NCBI RefSeq assembly: GCF_000143885.2
Contig: NC_018581.1
Coordinates: 4,216,001-4,280,000 of the forward strand
Reading direction: 5' to 3'
Origin: Gordonia sp. KTR9
GTDB taxonomy: Bacteria; Actinomycetota; Actinomycetes; Mycobacteriales; Mycobacteriaceae
Length of the DNA stretch: 64,000 bases
Part shown: in pieces, positions 1 through 51,285 of the stretch
Position numbering within the stretch: the stretch's first letter is position 1
How the letters are laid out: each line of letters opens with the position of its first letter
Program-made: the position numbers and the translations under genes
Notes under the pieces: model-generated
Told to the model about the DNA's origin: nothing
What the model saw: only the letters and a program-made list of their open reading frames with translations
Database searches by the model: none

Positions 1-2434
1 GATCCATCGGCAGATCGGTCACCGCGGGGAGGTCCGCGAGGACGGTGCGCCAGTGTGCGAGCTGACGACCCATCGGCGTGCCCGGATCGTCGGCGGCGCC
101 GAGGTATTCGCGTTGCCACAGGGCGAAGTCCGCGTACTGGACCGCGGGCGCGGCGACCGCTGGCGCGCCGTTCGTACGGTGCAGGTACGCGCCCAGCAGG
201 TCGCGCACGAACACCGGGGTCGACTCGCCGTCGAAGGCGATGTGGTGCACGGTGACCACCACGTCCACCACGGTCTCGTCCCGACGCAGGTACCGGACCC
301 GGAGCGGTGGGTCGGTGGCGACGTCGAAGCCGGTCGTCGCCGAGACGAACAGGTCCTCTTCGGTGTCCGCCGCCCGCCAGTCGAGGCGTGCGCGGGCCGT
401 GTCGGGATCGGTGACGAGCTGGATCGGGCCGTGCTCGTCACTGGGATAGGTGGTGCGCAGGATCTCGTGGTTGGCGACCACGTCACCGACCGCGGCCTCG
501 AGCGCGTCGAGATCGAGGGTTCCGGTCAGACGCAACGCCATCGGGATGTTGTAGGCGGCCGAGGCGGTGTCGAACTGGTTGATGAACCACATCCGACTCT
601 GCGCCGTCGACAACGGCAGCCGCGCGGGTCGCGGCATGGCGGCGACGCGCGGGACGCTCCGCCCGCGCCCGGACACCAGGCCGGCCAGATCCCGCACCGA
701 CGGGGCGTCGAACAGGTCGCCCACCGACACGTCGACGTCGAGCAGGTCGGCCACGCGCGCCGCCACCCGGGCCGCGGACAGCGAGTTGCCGCCGAGGTCG
801 AAGAACGACTGCGTCACGCTGACGCGATCGACGCCGAGCACATCGGCGACGATGGCCGCGATCGAGGTCTCGGCGTCGGACTCGGGCGCCGCGAACTCCT
901 CGACGGTGAGTTCGGGGACCGGCAGCTGCCGGCGGGCGACCTTGCCCGCGCTGTTCAGCGGCAGATGCTCCAGCGTCATCCACACCGTGGGCCGCATGTA
1001 GGCCGGAAGCGCCTGCGCGACAACTGTTTTCACCGCGTCGACGTCGACTGATGCGGGCGAGACATAGGCGACGAGATGGGATTGTCCGGAGACTTTCGCC
1101 ACGGTGGCGGCCCCGTGCAGGACGCCCGGCGCCGACATGAGGACGGACTCGACCTCCCCCAGCTCGAGTCGCTGTCCGCGCAGTTTCACCTGGAAGTCCG
1201 TACGGCCCAGGTACTCCAGCTGCCCGCGCGCATTCCAGCGCACGAGGTCGCCGGTGCGGTACAGACGCTCTCCGGGTTCGCCGAAACCGTCGGCGCTTCC
1301 CGCCGCATCCCCGCGTGCGGGGGCCGCGAAGGGGCTGGCGACGAAACGTTCGGCGGTCAGCGCGGGTTGTGAGGCGTAGCCGCGCGCGAGTTGCACTCCC
1401 CCGAGGTACAGCTCGCCGGGCACGCCCGAGGGCACGAGCTGCAGCCGCGAGTCGAGGACGAAGGTCGTGGTGCTCGGGACCGGGACGCCGATCGGCACCG
1501 ACGTCTCCCCCGCCCGCACCTGATGGGCGGTCACGTCCACGGCCGCCTCGGTGGGGCCGTACAGGTTGTGGACCTCGTTGTGCGGCAACGCCGCCACCAG
1601 CGCCTGCGCCACCGGGGCGGTCAGCGCCTCACCGGAGGTGAACGTCAACCGCAGGGACGACAGATCGCTCACGCGGTCGCCGAGTACGTCCAGGAAGACC
1701 GACAGCATCGACGGCACGAAGTGGATGACCGACACCTTCTCGGCCGTGATCACCTCCGCCAGATATCGCGGATCACCGTGACGTTCGGGTTCGGCCACCA
1801 CCAGGGTGGCCCCGACCGCGAACGGCAGGAACAACTCCCACACCGACACGTCGAACGTCACCGGCGTCTTCTGCACGAAGACATCGGAATCCTTGATCGA
1901 GTACCAGTCCCGCATCCATTCCAGGCGATTCACGATCGCCGAATGCGACACGGTGACACCCTTCGGCCGACCGGTCGACCCCGAGGTGAACAGCGTGTAG
2001 GCGGCGTCGGCGGACTGTAGTGGCGCGCGACGTTCGTCGTGGGTCACCGGTGGGGTGGCGAGGTCGATCTCGGTGGTCGTGTCGACCACGACCGCGGTGA
2101 CATCGGCCGGCAACTCGACGGCCGAGTCGGCGGTGACGAGGGCCAACCGTGCGCCCGCGGTCTCGAGCATGTACCGGGTGCGGTCGTGCGGCGCGTCGAT
2201 GTCGAGCGGCACATAGTGACCGCCGGCGGCGACGACGCCGTGAACGGCGACGAGCAGCTCAACCGAACGCGGGATCGCGACCGCCACGGCGACGTCGGGT
2301 CCGACACCGATCGAGATCAGATGACGTGCCAGTGAGTCGACCCGCGCCCCGAACTCGGCGTAGCTGACGCGACGCGAACCGAACACGATGGCCGGTACGT
2401 CGGACCTCGTCGCCACATGCACCACATCGGTCAC
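1..2434 (-). CDS. NRPS3: nonribosomal peptide synthetase, A-T-C..., 3' end beyond the window
   Basis: This is the third synthetase of the line, open from a GTG start to the window edge (811 complete codons seen). The GTG is supported by a GGAGG ribosome site seven bases upstream. The order is an A domain (about residues 10-490, with the FTSGSTGRPKG core, GPTE and YRTGD motifs), a T domain (LGGNSLS, about 545-550) and an LCL-type C domain with HHIAFDGES, cut off at its LPMD motif. The pocket residues read D-V-W-H-F-S-L-V-D-K, the serine code. The protein starts almost directly inside the A domain and lacks the usual first helix. The matching C domain is the last domain of NRPS2, so one module is shared by two proteins. 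The gene is in the same reading frame as NRPS2, separated by one TGA and 75 bases. Further modules and the release domain must lie to the left. An NRPS is certain; Ser is well supported. Confidence 0.93.
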   Translation of the reverse strand, partial: MTDVVHVATRSDVPAIVFGSRRVSYAEFGARVDSLARHLISIGVGPDVAVAVAIPRSVELLVAVHGVVAAGGHYVPLDIDAPHDRTRYMLETAGARLALVTADSAVELPADVTAVVVDTTTEIDLATPPVTHDERRAPLQSADAAYTLFTSGSTGRPKGVTVSHSAIVNRLEWMRDWYSIKDSDVFVQKTPVTFDVSVWELFLPFAVGATLVVAEPERHGDPRYLAEVITAEKVSVIHFVPSMLSVFLDVLGDRVSDLSSLRLTFTSGEALTAPVAQALVAALPHNEVHNLYGPTEAAVDVTAHQVRAGETSVPIGVPVPSTTTFVLDSRLQLVPSGVPGELYLGGVQLARGYASQPALTAERFVASPFAAPARGDAAGSADGFGEPGERLYRTGDLVRWNARGQLEYLGRTDFQVKLRGQRLELGEVESVLMSAPGVLHGAATVAKVSGQSHLVAYVSPASVDVDAVKTVVAQALPAYMRPTVWMTLEHLPLNSAGKVARRQLPVPELTVEEFAAPESDAETSIAAIVADVLGVDRVSVTQSFFDLGGNSLSAARVAARVADLLDVDVSVGDLFDAPSVRDLAGLVSGRGRSVPRVAAMPRPARLPLSTAQSRMWFINQFDTASAAYNIPMALRLTGTLDLDALEAAVGDVVANHEILRTTYPSDEHGPIQLVTDPDTARARLDWRAADTEEDLFVSATTGFDVATDPPLRVRYLRRDETVVDVVVTVHHIAFDGESTPVFVRDLLGAYLHRTNGAPAVAAPAVQYADFALWQREYLGAADDPGTPMGRQLAHWRTVLADLPAVTDLPMD
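661..2434 (-). other. NRPS module 14, A and T domains (serine code)
   Basis: The residues are D235, V236, W239, H278, F299, S301, L322, V330 and D331, with K517 assumed. This is the classic Ser pocket and is identical to that of A2 in NRPS1. Before the YRTGD motif there is an extra segment of about 14 residues (ending SADGFGEPGERLYRTGD) that the other A domains lack. Its DNA contains the small inverted repeat CCCCGC-GT-GCGGGG at 1309-1322. The T domain keeps the phosphopantetheine serine in LGGNSL. Confidence 0.8.
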
Positions 2435-2441
2435 CGTTGGG

Positions 2442-2446
2442 CCTCC
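2442..2446 (-). promoter_or_regulatory. Ribosome binding site of NRPS3
   Basis: The minus strand reads GGAGG followed by seven bases and then GTG (2434-2432). This near-perfect Shine-Dalgarno site in the 75-base gap after the NRPS2 stop argues that NRPS3 is translated separately rather than being a broken continuation of NRPS2. Confidence 0.75.
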
Positions 2447-2509
2447 ATCTCGCCTCGTCGCCTGCCGTCTCGTCCTGCGTTCCCCATTCCCCCCGAGTGT
2501 TCTGTTCGG

Positions 2510-42717
<40,208 letters not shown>

Positions 42718-42721
<4 letters not shown>

Positions 42722-44475
42722 GTCTGAGTCATTCCTTTGGTCGACTGCACTGCTTCGTTCCCGCGGGACCCGGCTCCCGACATCGCGCCGTCCACCACTC
42801 GGAGTGCGTTGGCGCGGAGTTCGCCCAGCACATCACCGAGCGCATCGGGCCCCGACACCGCCAGGCCCGGCAACAGGCTCATCAGCGCGGTGGTGAGGGC
42901 AGAGTCCGGGTCGGGAAGAGCGGCAGCCATCGCATCACTGATCGACGACAGCACCGCGAACGTTACCTCTGCCCCCTGGTGCACGGCAGCGACCGCATCG
43001 GGCTGTGCGGCCACGGCCCGGGCGACGAGATCGGGCAGTGCGACGGCGAGTTCGGCGTCGGCGACCGCACTGGCCGCCGTCTGCTCGGCGGCGGTGGCGA
43101 TGTCGATGTCCCCCACCAACACCTGCGGGTTCTCCGACACCTCCTCGAGGACGCGCAGATAGCGCTGCGCGTACGTCTCGACAGTGCCCTTGGTGAAGAT
43201 GTCGGCGGCGTAGATCAACTGGCCCGTCATTGAATCAGCGTCCTTTGCTGCCGGTGCAACGAAGTCGTCCGGGAACAACGTGAGCTGAAGATCCACCTTG
43301 GCTGGGGTCAACTGCTCGGATACCGGCGCGATCGTCATCGAATCCATGTCGAGCGTGGGGATGGTGAAGTTCTGGTAGGCGAACATCACCTGATAGATCG
43401 GGTTGTAACTGGTGGGCGGCGAGGGAAGTACAGATGACACGATCGTATCGAACGCGATTTCGGCGTTCGCCATGTCGGCCAGATCCTCGTCGCGGACACG
43501 CTGCAGGAGCTCGGCGAACTTCTCCTCGTCCTGGAGTCGCGACCGCAGGGCCAGCGTGTTCACGAACATCCCGACCACGCCGTCGAGTTCGGGCTGACCC
43601 CGCCCGGCGAACGGCGTGCCGATCACGATGTCGCGCTGGGTGGTCAGCCGGCTCAGCAACACCACCAGTGCGGTCTGCATCACCATGAACAGCGTCGCGT
43701 TGTGCTGGCGCGCGACGGCCTCCAGCTTGTGCACCAGGCCGCCGTCGATGTCGAACCGCACCTCCTCGCCGACGAAGGACGGTGTCCGCGGGCGGGGGCG
43801 ATCGGTCGGCAACTCCAGCCGGGCCGGCGCGTTGCGGAGCCGGTCGGTCCAGTACGCGAGCTGGCGGCCCGCCTCGGTCGTCCCGTCGGGTCCGGAAACG
43901 GCGAGGGCCTCCTGCTGCCACAGCGTGTAGTCCAGGTATTGGACCGCGAGCGGCGGCCAATCCGGCCGACGACCGGCCACCCGCGCCGAGTACGCGGTCA
44001 TCACGTCGGTGGCCAGCGGCAGCATCGAGGCGCCGTCGGCGGTGATGTGATGCACGACGAACACCAGGATGTGCTCGGTCTCGGTGAGCCGCAGCAACAT
44101 CATCCGCAGCGGCGGTGCGACGGTGACGTCGAAACCGCGTCCGGTGAAGTCCGCGATCACCGGGACCGGATCGCCGTCGACGTCGACGACGCTGCGCTCG
44201 AGCAACTCCAGCGCGGCATCCCGATCGAGCACGAGCTGGATCGGCTCGCCGTCGACGAGCGGATAACGCGTCCGCATCGACTCGTGGCGCTCGATGAGGT
44301 CCTCGATCGCGGCGCCGATCGCGTCGGTGTCCAGCTGTCCGGACAAGCGCAGCGCCATCGCGACGTTGTAAGCCGGCGACGCCGGATCGGCGCGGTTGAT
44401 CAGCCACATCCCGCGCTGCACTGCCGACAGCGGCGCCCGGTCTCCGTGCGCACGTGCTGCCAGACGCGGACGGCG
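42718..44475 (-). other. NRPS module 3, condensation domain (C3) and truncated A-domain tail
   Basis: C3 carries HHITADGAS and ends near residue 2600. The tail, about residues 2605-2731, aligns by eye with the first 40 or so residues of the A domains of this line and then becomes Ala/Leu-rich without A-domain motifs. The catalytic A domain for this module is in NRPS2. Confidence 0.8.
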
Positions 44476-47400
44476 CGACGGGGTCCCGTGGTCGCTGGCG
44501 AACGTCGCCATCGCCCGCACGGACGGCGCATCGAACACCGCGGCGACCGGGATGTCGACCTCCAGGTCGGCCGACAACCGAGCGGCCACCTTCGTCGCGC
44601 TCAGCGAGTTGCCGCCGAGGTCGAAGAACGACTCGGCCACGCTGATCCGATCGACGCCCAGCACATCGGCGAACACGCGGGCGATCACCCGTTCGGTCTC
44701 GGTGCTCGGCGGCACGAATTCGGCGGTCTCGATCACCGGGGCGGGCAGCGCCTTGCGATCGACCTTGCCCGCCGAGTTCAGCGGCATGGTCGACAGCGGC
44801 ATCCAGATCGTCGGCACCATGAACTCCGGCACGGTGCCGTTCAGGTGCGCCTGGGCGTCGGCCGGGGTGACGGAGTCGGGCGAGTAGTAGGCCACCAGGC
44901 TCTGTCCCGCGGCCAGATCGGCGACCGTCACCGCCGTGTGGACGATGCCGGGCACCGACATCAGCGCCGACTCGATCTCGCCGAGCTCCAGTCGCTGACC
45001 GCGCAACTTCACCTGGAAGTCGTTGCGGCCCAGGTACTCGATCTCCCCTGCCGGGCTCCACTTGCCGAGATCGCCGGTGCGGTACAGCCGCGACCCGGGC
45101 GGGCCGTACGGGTCGGCGACGAAGCGTTCGGCACTGAGCCGGCCCTGCGACACGTATCCGCGGGCCAGCTGGACGCCGCCGAGGTAGATCTCGCCGGGCA
45201 CACCGACCGGCAGGGGCCGCAGCCGGTGGTCGAGGATGTGGATCGTCGTGTTCGGCACCGGCCGACCGATCGGTACGACGGTCTCCGAGCCGCGGACGTT
45301 GTGTTCGGTGACGTCGACGGCCGCTTCGGTCGGCCCGTACAGGTTGTGCAACCCGACGGCGGGCAAGGCGGTGCGCAGACCACCCGCGGTCGAGGCGGTC
45401 AGGGCCTCACCCGAGGTGAACACCTGACGCAACGAGCTCAGCTCGGCGAGCCGGTCCGCGCCGACGACGTCGAGGAAGGTGGACAGCATCGACGGCACGA
45501 AGTGCAGCGTCGTGACGTCCTCGCGCTGGATGATGTCGACGAGATAGGACGGGTCGCCGTGTCCGCCGGGCACCGCGACCACGAGTCGGGACCCGGAGAT
45601 GAAGGGCCAGAACAGCTCCCAGACCGACACGTCGAATGTCACCGGCGTCTTCTGCAGCACCACGTCGCGCTGGGTGAGGGTGTAGTGCTCCTGCATCCAG
45701 TCGAGTCGGTTGACGATCGCGCGATGCGACACGACGACGCCCTTGGGCCGTCCGGTGGAGCCGGAGGTGAAGATCGTGTACGCGGCGTTCTCCGGTCCAA
45801 GGATTCCGCGACGCTCGTCCGGCGTGAAGGTTCCGCCCTGCGCATCCGAATCGACCGAGGCGTCGACCGAGGTGACGGTCACGCGGTCGGCGAGGTCGTC
45901 GATCACGGCGGGGCGAGTCCCCGGCCCGACCAGTACGCGCCGTGCACCGGCGGTCTCGAGCATGTAGTCGGCACGATCGACCGGCGCCTCGGTGTCGAGC
46001 GGCACGTACTGGCCACCGGCGAGCACGATCGCGTGCACCGCGACCAGCAGTTCCACCGAACGCGGGATGCACACGGCCACCGCGACATCCGGACCGACGC
46101 CGTCGTCGATGAGCTGACGGGCCAGAGCCGTTGCCCGCGTGGCGAATTCGGCGTAGGTGAGTTCACGGTCGGCGAACACCAGCGCGACCGCGTCGGGGTC
46201 CTGCCGGTACCCGGCGAGCAGCGCGGAAGCCAGATCGGGCGCGGTCAGCTCGTGCGAAGCGCCGCGTGACCACCCCCGAACCGTGTCCACCTCGGCCTCG
46301 GGGAACGCGAAGAGGTCGTCGACGCGCAGTGTCCGGCCCGCATCGTCGGCCTCGAGCGAGCCGGCCATCGCGGCGAGAACGTCGTGGAGGTAACGCGCGA
46401 ACCGTTCGATGGTGGACTCGTCGAAGAGATCACGCGCGTATCCGAACGCCACCGAGATCTGGCCGGCGTGGTCACCGGTGTCGGAGTACTCGACGACGCT
46501 GAGTGAGAGGTCGTACTTGGCGAACGGGGCACGCGCGTCGATGAGGCTGATCCCTGCCTCGTCCTCGAAGAGCCGCTCGACCTGGTCGTGCTGCATCACC
46601 AGTTCGACCTGGAAGAGCGGGGAATGGGCCGTGGAGCGCCGGGCCCCCACCGCGTCGACGACCTGCTCGAAGGGGACGTCGGCGTTGCTGAGAGCTTGCG
46701 CGCGAGTGTGATTGGCCTCGTTGAGCAGACTGGTGAGATCGGTGTCGGGGTGCACCCGGGTGCGCAGCACGAGGGTGTTGACGAACATGCCGATCAGGTC
46801 GGTGAGCTCCGGCTCGTCCCGACCCGCGATCGCGGTGCCGATGGCCACGTCGTCGCTGCCGCTGAGGCGCGACAGCACCACGGCGAGCGCGGCGTGGAAG
46901 ATCGCGAAGACGGTCACACCGTGCTGGGCGGCCACCGCGTGCAGCCGGGCGACGGTGTCGGCGTCGAGCAAGGTGTCGACGAAACCGCCTGCGCCGGAGG
47001 GCCGGATCGGTCGTGCCCGGTCGGTGGGCAAGGAGATGAGTTCGGGCATCCCCGCCAGTTCGGTGCGCCAGAAGTCGAGCTGCGCCGACATCAGCGAGGT
47101 CTCGTCGGCGGCCTCCCCCAGGACCTCGCGCTGCCACAACGCGTAGTCGGCGTACTGCACCGGCAGCGGACGCCAGGCGGGCTGCTGGTGGGCGAGCCGG
47201 GCGGCGTACGCAGTCAGGACGTCGGTGATCAGCGGACCGAGCGAGGCACCGTCGCCGATGATGTGGTGCATGACGACGATCAGGACGTGGTCGAGCGTTC
47301 CGTCGGGCGCCACGGCGCGGAAAAGTCGTGCGCGGACCGGATATTCGTAGTTCAGGTCGAAGCCGGTCACGGCGAAGTCGGCGAGTCGGCGTTCGGTGTC

Positions 47401-50400
47401 CACCGGCGCCACGTCGACCACGTCGAACAGTCGGGCCGCGGCGGCCGCCTCCGCCGAGTGGATGAACTGGAAGGTCTCCCCGTCCTCGTCCGGGAACGTG
47501 GTCCGCAATGGCTCGTGTCGCGCGATGACGTCGTCGATCGCGGCGGCCAGCGCGGCGGCGTCGACGTCGGCGCCGAGCCGGACCGCTCCCGGGATGTTGT
47601 AGGCCGCCGAGGTCGGGTCGAGCCGGTTGATGAACCAGAGACGACGCTGGCTGAATGCCAACGGAATCCGGTCCGGGCGCCGCTGCGGCAGGAGCTCCGG
47701 CCGGCGGCCGGCGGCGTCCTCGGTGACCGGTGTCGCGACCCGGATGATGTCGCCGAGGCTCTGACTCTCGAAGACGTTGGCCAGCTTGATGTCGAGGCCG
47801 GCGACGGTACGCAGCCGCGATGCCAGCCGGGCCGCGGTCAGCGAATCGGCACCGAGCGCGAAGATGTTGTCCTGCAACCCGATCGGTTCGATGTCGAGCA
47901 GCTCTTCGACGATCGCGACCACTTCGCGTTCACGCGGGGTCGACGGCGCGACGTAGGCGATCCGTTCGTCACGCGCGAACACCGGAGCGGGCAGCGCGTG
48001 CCGGTTCAGCTTGCCGTTCGCGGTGAGGGGCAGCTCGTCGATCAGCATGACGACATCGGGCACCATGTACCCGGGCACATGGGCGCGGACCTGCTCACGG
48101 ATGGCGGATTCGTCGAGCCCGCCACCGGTTTCGGTGACCGCGTAACCGACGAGCTTCGCCCCGCCCGCCGAGGCCGCGTCGGTGACGACCGCGGCCGCCG
48201 CGGTGACCCCGTCGACCGCGCGCAGCGCCGTCTCGACCTCTCCCAGCTCGACCCGGAAGCCCCGCAGCTGCACCTGCGTGTCGGCGCGCCCCAGATACTG
48301 CACGTCGGTACCGATCCGCCGGCCGAGGTCGCCGGAGCGGTACATCCGCCCGCCGGTCCCGTGCGGGTCGGCGACGAACCGGGTTGCGGTGAGTCCGTGG
48401 CGATGACGATATCCGCGCGCGAGTTGGTCACCGACGACGTAGATCTCGCCGACGGCGCCCTCGGGCACCGGACGCAGGCGGTTGTCGAGAACCCGAACGC
48501 CCAACGAGTTCAACGGACGGCCGATGAGGCTGGCGCTCTCGCCGCGCACGAGATCGGGATCGAGCGGACGGTAGGTGACATGGACCGTCGTCTCGGTGAT
48601 GCCGTACATGTTGACGAGTTCGATCTCGTCGCCGAACGACTCGTACCAGTTGTGCACCTCGTCGAAGCGCAGTTCCTCGCCGCCGAAGACGATGTAGCGC
48701 AACGCCAATGGCGTCCCGGTCCGGCGGCGGACGTCGGCCACGATGCTGAACGCCGAGGGCGTCAGGGATGCGACCGTGATCTGCTCGTCGGCGAGCAGCT
48801 GCAGGAACTCGGCGGGCGCGCGGGCGACCATCCGATCCACGATCACCGCGCGTCCACCGGTGAGCAATGGCCCGAAGATCTCCCACACGGAGAAGTCGAA
48901 GGCGTAGGAGTGGAAGACCGACCAGACGTCCTCGGGCGTGAAGTCGAAGTCGGCCGACGCCGCGTCGAGCAGCGTGACCACGTTGCGGTGCACGATCTCG
49001 ACGCCCTTGGGTGCCCCGGTCGATCCGGAGGTGTAGATGACATAGGCCGTCGCCTCGGGCGTCGCCGGACCGCGCGGCACTTCGACCGCGGCGGCTCCCG
49101 GTGTCTGCGCCTCGGCGAGGAGCCGGCCGGTCTCGACGACCTCGCACTCCCCTGCCCATCCGGGCCGGTCGCCGTCGGAGACGACCAGGCACGCCGGGGC
49201 GGCGTCGTCGATGATGTAGCGCAGGCGTTCTTCCGGGTTGCCGGTGTCCAGCGGCAGGTATCCCGCGCCGGCCTTGAGCACGGCCAGCATGACGACCACG
49301 AGGCTCGTGTCGCGCGCCGTCGCCACACCCACCAGATCGCCCGCCCCGATCCCACGTGCGACGAGCGAGCGCGCCATCGCGTCCGAACGGCTCGCGAGTT
49401 CGGCGTAACTCAGGGTCACACCGTCGGCGTCGGAGACCGCACCCCGATGACGGTGGGCGGTCGCGACCTCGTCGAACACCTCGACCAGGGTCGGTGTGGT
49501 CGCCCGCGGCAGTGACTGCGGGAGTGCGTCGAGGAGCCGGTGATCGCTGTCCACGAGCAAGTCGACATCGGCGACGGGGGTGTCGAGCGCCTCGCTCGAC
49601 AGGAACCGGTCGAGGAACGTCAGGAATCGCCCGTGCAGCGCTTCGAGTTCGGCCGGTGAGTACAGGTGCGGGTTGCCGTGCAGGTCGACGACGAGCGGGG
49701 AACCGGGACTCGACTGATACAGGTTGATCAGGAGGTCCTCGAGGATGCCCGACGTGAGGATGCGGTACTCCATGTCGGTGCCGTCGATGGCGACCTGCTC
49801 GTCGAAGAACACCATGTTGATGGTGGGTCCGAACGAGACCGAACTCTGGTCGAGACCGGCGTCGCGACGGATGTCGTCGGACCGGTACCGCTGGTGGCGC
49901 AGCGCGCCGGTCAGTTCGAGCTGCGCGGTCGCGATCAGCTCGCGGACCGACTTCGACGACACCTCGCGTAGCCGGATCGGCAGGATGTTGGACACCATGC
50001 CACCGGAGATCTTGATCTTGGCGGTGGCACGGCCGGTGACCGGAAGACTCAGGACGATGTCGTCGTGGTTGCTCATCCGCGCGAGGAACGCGCCGAACGC
50101 CGAGGTCATCACGACCGCGAGGGAACTGTTCAGCTCCCCGGCGAGGGCCTCGTACCGGCGCTGCCGATCCGGGTCCAGGGCGGCGCCGGCGACGACGTTG
50201 TCGAACGACAGCGACCCGGAGGTCCCGACCTTCGACAGCGTCACCCGCTCCGGCAGATCCGCGACGCGTTCGAGCCAGTGTGCGCGGTCGGTCTCCCGCC
50301 GTGTGCTGCCCTGGTAGGCCTCTTCATAGGCGACGATGTCGGCCATGGTGGCCGGCGGCTTGTCGCGCGGCTCCTCGCCCCGGCGGAGAGCGTTGTAGCG

Positions 50401-50913
50401 GTCGACGGTGCGACGCATGATCGACAGTGCGGCATAGCCGTCGATGATGATGTGGTGGGCACGGTTGTACCAGAACGTGCGCTCGTCCGAGATGAGCAGG
50501 ATCGAGACGATGATGAACTGGTCGTTGAGGAGATCGACCGGCTGCCGGTACTCCGCCTGCATCCATTCCATCGCCGCCGCGACCGGGTCGGGCTCGCCAC
50601 GGAAGTCCAGGATGTCCACGGTCTGGTCGAAGTCGACGTCGACGTACTGCATCGGGATGCCGTCGATCTCGGTCAGACGGACGAACGGCGACTCGACGAG
50701 TTTGCCGACCTCCACACAGCACTGTGCGAAGAGTTCGACGTCCAATCCGCCCGGCGCATGGCGGATGTCCACATACTGAGCGATGTTGACCGAGTACTCG
50801 GACGACAGCGACTCGGCGAACCACATGCCGCGCTGCGCCGCGGTGAGCGGAAGGACCGCAATGGTCTCGTCCACGTCACCCGGCGTATCAGCACGGTAAT
50901 CGGCGATTGCCAC
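42718..50913 (-). CDS. NRPS1: initiating nonribosomal peptide synthetase, C-A-T-C-A-T-C (2,731 aa)
   Basis: This is the first synthetase of the line. Its first C domain (about 15-460) is clearly different from the others (HHIIIDGYA, no upstream donor T domain), as in starter C domains that attach an acyl group to residue 1. A1 (about 480-985) has the Thr-like pocket D-F-W-S-V-G-M-V-H. T1 reads ALGADSL. C2 has HHIIGDGAS, A2 (about 1545-2060) the Ser pocket D-V-W-H-F-S-L-V-D, and T2 LGGNSLS. C3 has HHITADGAS. The last 125 residues begin like an A domain (LPDLVARAVAAQPDAVAAV) and then degenerate. The GTG start is preceded by AGAGGA at close spacing, and an in-frame stop upstream excludes a longer protein. 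The stop overlaps the NRPS2 start (GTGA), so the two are one transcript. An N-acyl group is an inference from the starter C domain; no acyl ligase is in view. Confidence 0.96.
44475..47700 (-). other. NRPS module 2: C-A-T, serine code
   Basis: The C domain carries HHIIGDGAS. The A-domain pocket D-V-W-H-F-S-L-V-D equals the Ser code and equals A14. The T domain reads FFDLGGNSLSA. Confidence 0.83.
47700..50913 (-). other. NRPS module 1: starter C-A-T, threonine code
   Basis: The C domain is of a divergent starter type (HHIIIDGYA). The A-domain pocket is D-F-W-S-V-G-M-V-H, as in A3 and A6, indicating Thr. The T domain reads ALGADSLTA, with Ala in place of the second Gly of the core motif, while the attachment serine is kept. 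Confidence 0.82.
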
Positions 50914-51285
50914 GTCCTCTGAACACTCCCTCGCTAGTCCTGCAGTCGATTAGACCTCACGACACTGCCGTTGGTAATCGTTCAGACCCTCCACATCGGA
51001 CGCCGACACAGAATCTCCATCCTATTTCACGCGAGGGGGTCTGATGAAACCGGGATGCAGGGCCAGCCTCTGTGAATGCCATCGCCGTACCCACCTTCCT
51101 TGTTACGCCCTTGGGCGTGCCCGCGCGTGGCGAGGGGACGGCGCCGATATCCCGTCCGATCCCGCACAAGAGCCACTGACCAGCGCCGATGTGCCGACGG
51201 GGGATGTTGACACGCTCGGCATCGACCCCATTGGGGCCATACCGGGTGTCATTCGTTACCCCGACGGTATGGGATCGGTTCGTGA
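50914..51285 (-). promoter_or_regulatory. Intergenic region upstream of NRPS1, probable promoter and operator
   Basis: These 372 bases separate the exporter genes from NRPS1, all on the minus strand. They are less GC-rich than the flanking genes near 50,940-51,050. Two inverted repeats are visible: ACGCCC-TT-GGGCGT at 51105-51118 and CCCCA-T-TGGGG at 51226-51236. A weak promoter-like pair is TTTCAT, 19 bases, TAGGAT at about 51,050-51,020 on the minus strand. I see no credible gene. A regulatory role is inferred from position. Confidence 0.45.
51105..51118. repeat. 14-bp inverted repeat upstream of NRPS1
   Basis: The sequence is ACGCCC, two bases, GGGCGT: a perfect six-base-pair dyad about 190 bp upstream of the NRPS1 start. 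It could bind a dimeric regulator. No T-run follows on the minus strand, so a terminator for the exporter genes is less likely. Confidence 0.45.
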
